This document shows, one piece after another, positions 56,824-64,000 of a DNA stretch of 64,000 nt. The number at the start of each line of letters is the position of its first letter. Positions within the stretch are counted from its first letter, which is position 1. This stretch comes from Polytrichum commune. Taxonomy: Eukaryota; Streptophyta; Polytrichopsida; Polytrichales; Polytrichaceae. The stretch lies in contig OX485806.1 of NCBI GenBank assembly GCA_950295325.1, positions 5,270,001 through 5,334,000 on the forward strand. The letters are read 5' to 3'. The position numbers were made by a program, and so were the translations under genes. Under the pieces are notes generated by a model that ran no database searches, had not been told where the DNA came from, and worked only from the letters and a program-made list of their open reading frames with translations.

Positions 56824-57392
56824 GCAATAGTCAGTAAAGTTTGAGTAACGGTGCCCATAGTTGATCACTTCAGAGATTCAACGCCAAGTCTAGAGAAATA
56901 TAAGAGGGTGTAGATTTTTCCCATGTAGGAAGATAGCAATCTAGAAGGCTTGCAAATTTTGAGTGATTTCATTCCTTAAATTAAAATTATTGTGAATTTT
57001 TGAAACCAAAAGTTGGTCCAAACATATTACCAATGTCTAGAGTTACCATAACCGCCCATTTAAACTGCTCATTCCTCCCCACTTTAGCACTCAAAATCAT
57101 AACATGTGTCATGGCACTATTGGTTCCGGCCTTATCGAAATTGAGGTACCCTATAGATTGTTGATTGGATCCTAATCGGGAATAGGTTCCTCTACTGTAC
57201 TTGACACTAGACAGTAGATAGTTCATAGCTAAGTCGTTGGTAATCTAACAGTTGGTGATAGGTACTTTGATTCTTGGAGATTGGTTAGACTGATAGTTGG
57301 AGGTAGGTACTTCCTTGATTAACACAAGTGATTGGACATTAGGTGATAGGTATTTAGGAGTTTGGTGACGAGGGGCAGAATTTCACATCTAA
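56824..57392. other. Unassigned sequence
   Basis: No gene. GTTGG...GATAGGTACTT-like phrases recur four times around 57236-57360 in a loose tandem array. Confidence 0.45.
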
Positions 57393-57765
57393 GGGCCGGT
57401 TTACACTACGGTGGAGAAGTCCACCGGTCATGAAAAAAGGGCGTTTCTCAATTGTGATTGGTCGAAAATGCAACTCTTGACCGGTGGGTGTTTACACTAG
57501 GTGAAGAAAACAATGGTGGTGAACTTTTCTCATGGATGATAAAATGACATGGTCGCCTACATGGCGGCACTTTTTGGAGTTGGGCTTCTCCGGCCTCAAG
57601 AGGCCGGACAAGAAACTCCTCCTCCGGAGAAGCCCAACTCAATAACAATATTTTATTGCCTTTAATTCTTCTCCGGCACATCCACCATTTGCCTCATATA
57701 ACCATGTCTTGGCCAAGCATTCTTGACCGGCCGGAAGCCTTCTCCACCGTAGTGTAAACCGGCCC
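57393..57765. mobile_element. PIF/Harbinger-type MITE, family B
   Basis: TAA on both sides (57390-57392, 57766-57768). Inverted termini GGGCCGGTTTACACTACGG, continuing to GGAGAAG (about 27 bp). 373 bp. The end resembles family A but the interior (GGTGGAGAAGTCCACCGG, and a palindrome around GGCCTCAAGAGGCC) is different. Confidence 0.92.
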
Positions 57766-58834
57766 TAAGTAAGAGCGAATTTATCTAAAACCCTTGAAAT
57801 TTTAGTCACCTTGATTCTATGGGTGGATCCATCGATACACTTTCGGTATATTTATTTGTTCGTGGGAGATATGTGAATCCTCATTGATCATTTGGATGTT
57901 AAGATACTTGAATTTGGTGAGATCCACCAATAGATTGGTTCTGAATGTTGAGTCTACACATTCGATTGGTGATCAATGACAACCAAAATAAATGCTGTCA
58001 TGTTATGTTAATTATCTATTCAAAACCATCACTATGTGTTGCAATCATATTCTTCCCCTAGAGACTAACCGTGCATCTGCACATCAAGCCCATGGTGATG
58101 TCTTGGCTGACTCAAACCCGACATCCTTATCATTATGACAACCTCCCCAAATAATCCCACCCCCACACTACCCAAAATTCTAAGGTCAACTTTATTGAAT
58201 TCACCTCTTGCCACGACTGAGACCTTACCAAAGCAATTCAACACAAAAAAACTCAAACAACAACTACTCATTGACACACACACTGGCCACCCTAAATCAC
58301 AGAATCAACCTCTGCAAGGCTAGTTTGGCCCACTGATCCTAGTATGACAAGCTACAAAACCAATAAATTAAAATAAGATCATCTCCATCATTAGAGATAC
58401 ACATTTTCTTTGAGCCTTTGGTAGGGGTTAAGAGTTTACAAAAAGGTTGAGTGATTGCATAGAAGGTAGAAAAACGGGAAAGTAGCTTGAAATTCGTGCA
58501 ATGTTTTTTGGAGATGGAGTCTAGGAAATAATGAGGAATGCAAAGTTGTTCTGTAATTTTATTCCTTGTGAATAATTAATAACATTTTTTCAATGAGAAA
58601 AGTAAGTCGAACCCCTTACTTGTATGGCAAAGTCTCCCTAATTTGAGCAGCAAACTATCCTACTATGCATATGAATGCGCACAAAACGGTTAGCTCAATG
58701 GCATCCAAAAGTGATCCCAAGTGGCGTGAAACATGACCTATCCAACCAATCATTGCATCCTTGTCAGGGCACCACTTTTACAATCGACCGTTTTGGGTCC
58801 ACACAAGAATCATTCTACTCCTAGTCTAATACAC
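57766..58834. other. Unassigned sequence
   Basis: No gene recognised. 58130-58330 is C-rich with a 62-codon open frame of no known family. Confidence 0.5.
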
Positions 58835-59055
58835 CAATACACCGCTGATACTATTTAGTGTCACTTACTATTTGGAACTACACAATCCCATAGCCTCTTA
58901 CTGTCAATTTTGACTACTAAAAGTTGAACAGGTTGTTCAAACATCATAGAATTCAAACGATTTCACTTGGTAAGATACTACATTCTCAATAAATAGGTAT
59001 ACCACTACATAACTCCAAATAGTAAGTGACACAAAATACCATTAACGGTGTAGAG
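58835..59055. mobile_element. Short CACTA-like MITE, copy 3
   Basis: Left CAATACACCGCTGATACTAT and right complement CTCTACACCGTTAATGGTAT; both continue to GTGTCACTTACTATTTGGA. 221 bp. Confidence 0.65.
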
Positions 59056-59846
59056 GTCATTCACCGTTCAACCAACTCACCCGGAGCTTGCTCCAGAGAC
59101 TATATTGAGTACTATCTTCCGGCCCTTTGCATCAGTTGGGAGAACCCAACCCGTACACTAGTTCCTTGGAGGCAGGGGTTTAGACATCTAACAAGGAACG
59201 AGTGTATGGGTCGGGTCGCCCAAATCCCTTTGTATCCTACTTCACAACCCCGTCCTTTGTTGAAAGCGAGTGAATTCCTAAACAAAATAAATAAATAAAA
59301 GGGCAGCTGGGTCAAGGGTGAGATAGATAGGACTAGTGTCGGAAGCCCCCATGTGTGGAGCTTCCACCAAGGCAAAAAAGGTACTCTGAGCTTTGAAGAT
59401 GCTCGTGGCCAACTACGGACTTTGTCCCCCTACACTCCACTAACTAAACTAGTGGTGACTACTAGTCTAACCACTCCCATCATGCCGTTCCGTGATTGGT
59501 CGCCCCTCCCACCTAGCTTAATTAGGCTACGACCGCCTCCTCGACGACGGGGTCATGCCAAGGGGCGGTGGGGTGTTTCTGAAGGTGTTTAAGCTTGCAC
59601 TCCTCATCGTACTTTATTTTTGAAGAAGAAAAAAGGAAGAAAAAGAAGAAGAAGATAGTTGTACACTATTTTGGCGAGCATTCCGACACAATGTTTGTGT
59701 TGCATGTCCTCCGGTTACGGAGAAACGGGTTTCTTAGTGCTTGGCTTTCAAAGGTTCTTTTGGACAAGCATATCGTGTGCTCATCCCACCCATAAAGTCT
59801 ACTATTATATATCATTATTGCCCTTCAAATTCTTAGGGCATGTTTA
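59056..59846. other. Unassigned, GC-richer sequence
   Basis: No gene recognised. 59100-59590 is GC-richer and includes AAATAAATAAATAAAA at 59284-59299, possibly a tailed retroposon, but no promoter boxes or duplications are found. A purine run GAAGAAGAAAAAAGG...AAGAAG lies at 59622-59655. Confidence 0.4.
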
Positions 59847-60148
59847 CACTGCACTAAATATGAACACATACACTAAATATCAATAACCCTATGACAGTAA
59901 GTAACATTGAGTGTAAACTTAAACACTAAATATCAACTATGGTAATATGTGGAAGCTACATGTTTGAAATTTAGTGTTAGTAAGGATATAGGGAAAAAAG
60001 GTATAATAAGGGAGGTGGCAGTAGGGAAGGTAGCGGCACATTTATGTCTAGCACTAATTGTCAAGGAATTTAAAATTAGTGTTGAGTAGGGTAGGGTGGT
60101 AACAACACTAAATATAATCAAACACTAAATATCCTATTTAGTGTAGTG
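59847..60148. mobile_element. Possible CACTA-like MITE, copy 4
   Basis: Left CACTGCACTAAATATGAAC and right complement CACTACACTAAATAGGAT are inverted; ACACTAAATAT is repeated several times inside. 302 bp. Relationship to copies 1-3 is weak. Confidence 0.45.
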
Positions 60149-61555
60149 ACCACTAATTATGATCATTGCTTTTCCAATCATTCATTCATTGAGAAATGAG
60201 TGGTGGGTCTCACTTTGTTATACTCAAGGTCACCAAGAATAAAAGTGATCATGGTCAAATCATGTATGAGAAAGTGATATGGAAGTGACATGGCATCCTA
60301 CACGTCCAAAAATGGATAAAGTTTGGTGGTTGCAACAAGAGAATCCAATAGGGTGTCTCAGTAGAAATCAAGGTGAGCATGTTGTAAAGACTTTTTTTTT
60401 AAGGATGATGTACTTTTAGAAATGCCTACTTTTAGAAATACTTCTTTCTTATTTTCATTAAAATCTCTCTATCACACGTTCTAAATGTGTTTTACACTAT
60501 GTCATGTGATCAAGGCTCTTGAAAATGATGAGGATTTCTCTTGGTCATGGACTTCAGACTGCCAACCATGACCACAAGAAATTCTAAACCGATCTTTCTC
60601 ACAACCCTTGGTCACATGTGCAAATTGGTCCATATTGCTCACCGATGACTGAGAGTGGCAACTTTCTTAACCACATCCTACTCTCGAGAATTGAAGGTTA
60701 AAGGATTCAAAAGGGTTGTCTCTATCTTAATGATACATGAGGACTCTATGTCTAAGATGAGTAGGCAACATTGGCCCAAGAACTTTTGAAAGCCAATTAT
60801 TGGGATAATTATTTTATAGTGACCATAGGAGTTGTTTTTGTTGGCCATCGTTGACTCGAAGGGCATAACATTATTCAACCATGTCGTTCGGTTACATGGC
60901 CCTGTAATATGTTAATCATATCCCATGAGCCCCCAAACAAGAATGGAAATATTTTTGGACTATTCATACATTCAAGTTGAACTTGGAAATTCGAGTGGAG
61001 TTATACTCCCAACGCTATAGGCAAGAGTCAATGTTCATCCCAATATTATCCTTTGAAAATCCTCATATCAACACTATCATTGAAAATACCGACAATATTC
61101 ACAATGTTCTCATTATTTATGTTGGCATTAATCATTATTCGTATTAGCATCAATTTCTTCTTATTTGTTAAGTTTCTTCTCATGATGGCCCATGTCAAAT
61201 GCTAAATATAAAATGGAACACATCCATGTAACCGATTATTGTTATGGGTCGTTTCTTGATGAGAGAAATCATTAAAAAGAGAGAGAGAAAAAAAAAACGT
61301 CGGATGTTTATGAACCGACGTCACGATGATGGTCAAATGATCATCCTCGTTCCATTTCCGTAGCGATATGAAAGAGGGGGATAGTCTAATGCATGTCTTT
61401 CAATAGGTGGACCCTCGAACAAGGGTCAAAGTTACCATAGAATGTTAGTCATAGATAGATGGAGTTATTCTTATTCCTAAAGTCTTTGTTTGATATGTAT
61501 GATACGGCTAAATGTTGTATGGCGTCGAGTGAATTAGTATCCTCAAGGTTTGAAT
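60149..61555. other. Unassigned sequence
   Basis: Nothing recognised apart from short A runs. Confidence 0.5.
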
Positions 61556-61559
61556 TCTT

Positions 61560-62700
61560 AATTTTGGAGATGTCCAAGTCCATTATAGGTGGTTAATGAA
61601 TGGGATGTGGATAGAGTTGCCAATATTGACTATGATAATGACGGGTAAGCTTGTGAATTAAACTTGTGAGGTAATTGGTAGGTGAGAATGAAGGTGTATC
61701 CATAGAAGATTTGGGTCTTAGCCTTGCAAGGCATTGGCACTTGGGGAGGTAACAAAAGATGGTAATAGCCACGAGGGAATAGTATTCCCTGGGCTTTTGT
61801 TGTCTGGAATATGGTGTGTACAAGTGTGAAGTGTCAAATTGTAGGATGAGTAAATAAGGTGTTCCACAATGGCATGGGTTATTTTGTCATGCATGTCTGT
61901 TCATAGGTTTTTGATGTGCTTGTTTGTGCAACATGGAAAATTGTGTAGACAATCATCAAATTTGTTAAAGAATTCCATGTTTCCGTTAATTGCCCATATT
62001 TTGTCCAAATATGAGATTGAGTAAGTGGTGGATATAGGCATTTGAGGTTTGTCTGGAGTTCCAAAAGTAGGTGAGACCGTGCATAGTGAATGTTAGTGTT
62101 CGGTATTATTTGGTGACATATGGCGTTATGATGTTGGCGTATGACGTAGAAAGTTTAGATGCTCTTTTTTATATCGAGATTAAAGTTTTGAATGGAGCCA
62201 TTATGTTGGGTGGAAGTAGGTGGTCGTGCCATAGGATAGTATGGTATTTTATGGCCTGTAATTAAGATAAACGGTATGGGTGTAATAATAGGGATGTTGG
62301 CTGCCTCTTTTTTTAGTAGTTATTATGCTTCATCATTGGGCTAAAGGTGTGGGTATGTGCTCTAGCTTTGTGTATTGTGACATGGTGGGATGTGGCTTGA
62401 ATTTGCATGGTGATTGAAGTGATAAGCAATTTGTCGGGGTGGTTAGACATGGACGAGGGATGGAAAATGTGGTTGTTAGTGAGATAAATGATATTGAGAT
62501 TGTTGGTGAAGATGTATATCTCATTTTGGAGGTCTTTGGTATGTTCAATGGCAAGGTGGAAATCATAGAGATTGGCTATGAGAATTTCAAAATTATTTAT
62601 GGTAGTTTAGAAGTGATGAAGGTGTCTAAATGACCATCATATGCTTTGGATCCACATTATTTCCATTGCCTTCTCCATTGGGTGGGTTGAATGAGTTGTA
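61560..62700 (-). pseudogene. Second decayed LINE copy (RNase H and C-terminal part)
   Basis: Minus strand. RNase H traces at about 62530-62380 (IYIFTNNLNIIYL, NHPDKLLITSITMQ, HVTIHKARAHTHT) parallel 46480-46660. Lower down, NTIPSWLLP at about 61790-61770 and PKCQCLARLRP at about 61740-61705 parallel PSWLLPCSC and KCTCLARL at 47205-47260. Frames shift and stop often. No RT part is seen, as expected for a 5'-truncated LINE. Confidence 0.65.
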
Positions 62701-64000
62701 AATATATTATGAAATTTATGATGGTAATTTCAGTAGGAGTAGATTTGTAGAGATTAAAGTTGGCTATCTAGGAGGGAGTATGTGATGCAGGTTTGTGAGG
62801 GGAAGGGCAGAGAATGTCTGGAAATATTAACCCTCAAATGCTCATGCAACCCAAAATGGGTCGCCACCTAATATTTTAATTTTAATGGGGTTTGTGACCC
62901 ACTATGTGGCGATCTACGTGGATGGAAGGTATCTATTGGTGCAGGGTGGTGCCCACTATTGTGTGGGGTCAAAATAACCCCCCAAAAAAATTCATACTCC
63001 AAGCATGCATGATTTTTTGTTGGTTTGGAATTGCTTGTTTGGAAGGCGGTCCCACGAGCTGCTCGAAATCCGAAAGCTAGATTTAGGAGCCAATATCTTT
63101 CACATACAATGCCTAATTTCGGTGGGGTTTCTTTTAACCCTAGGACAAGGTGACGTTTGTGCACGACTTGACCATATGGATTTGGAAAAAGATTATAATG
63201 ACATGTTTATTACTCCCATGCAAAGTGTGAATATCCCCAAATTTCCTCATGTGACCCTTCAACTTTGAGGGTGATACTCTTCATTTAATCGGAAAAAAAA
63301 CCCAATTTTTGGGAGCATCTTATTTGTCAACCACAAAATATATTATGTCAAAGTCTTCAGGTATCAAACATTTGTGGTAAGACCAAAATGGTCATGAAAC
63401 TAAAATTATTATTATTATTATTATTATTATTATTTTGTTGTTGTTTTATTTTTGGTAGTTGCCCACTTGACGAAGGCCTTGTTCAGAAGTCAATTTGATC
63501 TAGCAAATGTGGTGTGATTGCTCTCAATTTTTCATAACAAGAATATTTGGTAGTCTAGTTTACGTCCGTGCAATTAAAATTTAAGAAAAATAAATAAGAA
63601 ATCATTTTTTCTACATAACTAAAATTTGAAGCACCGGTGCTGCCTCAGCCCAAAAATCAAATGTGAAGGCTTGAGCATTTAGGGGTTAAATTGTCAGGTA
63701 GTTTTAGTGATACTAGAAATTAAGTTAAGTTAAGGTTGAATACAGTTTGACAGTTGAGGTAGATTGCCTTGTGTTGAGTTGTGCAGAGTTCTTGATGTGG
63801 CTCATAGAGTACACTACCTAATCTTATTTCTGTAGGTCACAATAAAATTCTAGAGTCCACTCTAATTTTCATATTGAGAAAATTCTCTCCTCACACCAAA
63901 TTTATAGTAGAAACATTAGCGTGGATCATATTGATTTATTTTGTCTAGAAAATTAATGTGGGTGTTTATTTTCTTTTGTGCTACTTTTTTTCTATAACTA
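62701..64000. other. Unassigned sequence with ATT microsatellite
   Basis: No gene recognised. An 87-codon open frame at 63005-63268 has no known domain. (ATT)n, about ten units, at 63405-63434. Confidence 0.5.

Noticed and set aside
1-64000. Helitrons
   Set aside because: No convincing pairing of a TC start with a hairpin and CTRR end, and no Rep or helicase sequence was seen.

Overview
The window reads as nuclear DNA of a land plant with a large, repeat-choked genome. Support: two Ty3/gypsy LTR retrotransposons of plant type (one resembling the Ogre/Tat/Athila side of the family, one chromovirus with an initiator-Met tRNA primer site), Stowaway and PIF/Harbinger-type MITEs, a tRNA-derived SINE, a Mutator-like foldback element, and plant-type telomere heptamers (TTTAGGG) in an interstitial patch. 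The only convincing host-type gene is a HET-domain protein gene. HET proteins are mostly fungal but are also annotated in some mosses, liverworts and lycophytes, so a seed-free plant is my best guess (inference, not proof). There are no bacterial operons, rRNA, CRISPR or intact tRNA genes.

Layout. 1-15402: a young Ty3/gypsy family (E1) in a rearranged state. It runs: LTR tail, primer site, leader and gag start (1-1874); an inverted full LTR (1875-3906); inverted flanking DNA and unassigned sequence (3907-7617); a second, internally deleted copy of the leader plus 84 bp of gag (7618-8157); an uninterrupted 1844-codon pol frame (8182-13716); and a forward LTR (13778-15402). The outer edges of the two full LTRs both abut TAGGA, so they look like the two ends of one insertion whose interior was scrambled. 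15403-22880: an old dispersed repeat (R1) split by a complete chromovirus (16223-22562, GTACC target duplication, LTRs differing by one inserted base) whose gag-pol frame carries several stops and a frameshift.

23216-26768: a MITE ends 50 bp before a TATA box that may serve the HET-domain gene (24447-26069), followed by a diverged tandem duplication. 26769-40480: mostly unassigned, old repeat debris with a telomere-like patch (28173-28210), microsatellites, one PIF-type MITE and one Stowaway MITE. 40486-47680: a badly decayed LINE with RNase H (+ strand), interrupted by a 1222-bp near-palindromic Mutator-like element with a 9-bp target duplication. 47732-60150: MITE-rich DNA (three more members of the GGGGCGG PIF-type family, a GGGCCGG relative, a set of short CACTA-like elements) and a SINE with an 11-bp target duplication. 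61560-62700: a second decayed LINE copy on the minus strand. 62700-64000: unassigned.

The elements form layers: R1 and R3 dispersed repeats and the LINEs are old; MITEs, SINE and foldback element sit inside them; E1 and the chromovirus are the youngest. The single gene has no functional partners in the window.
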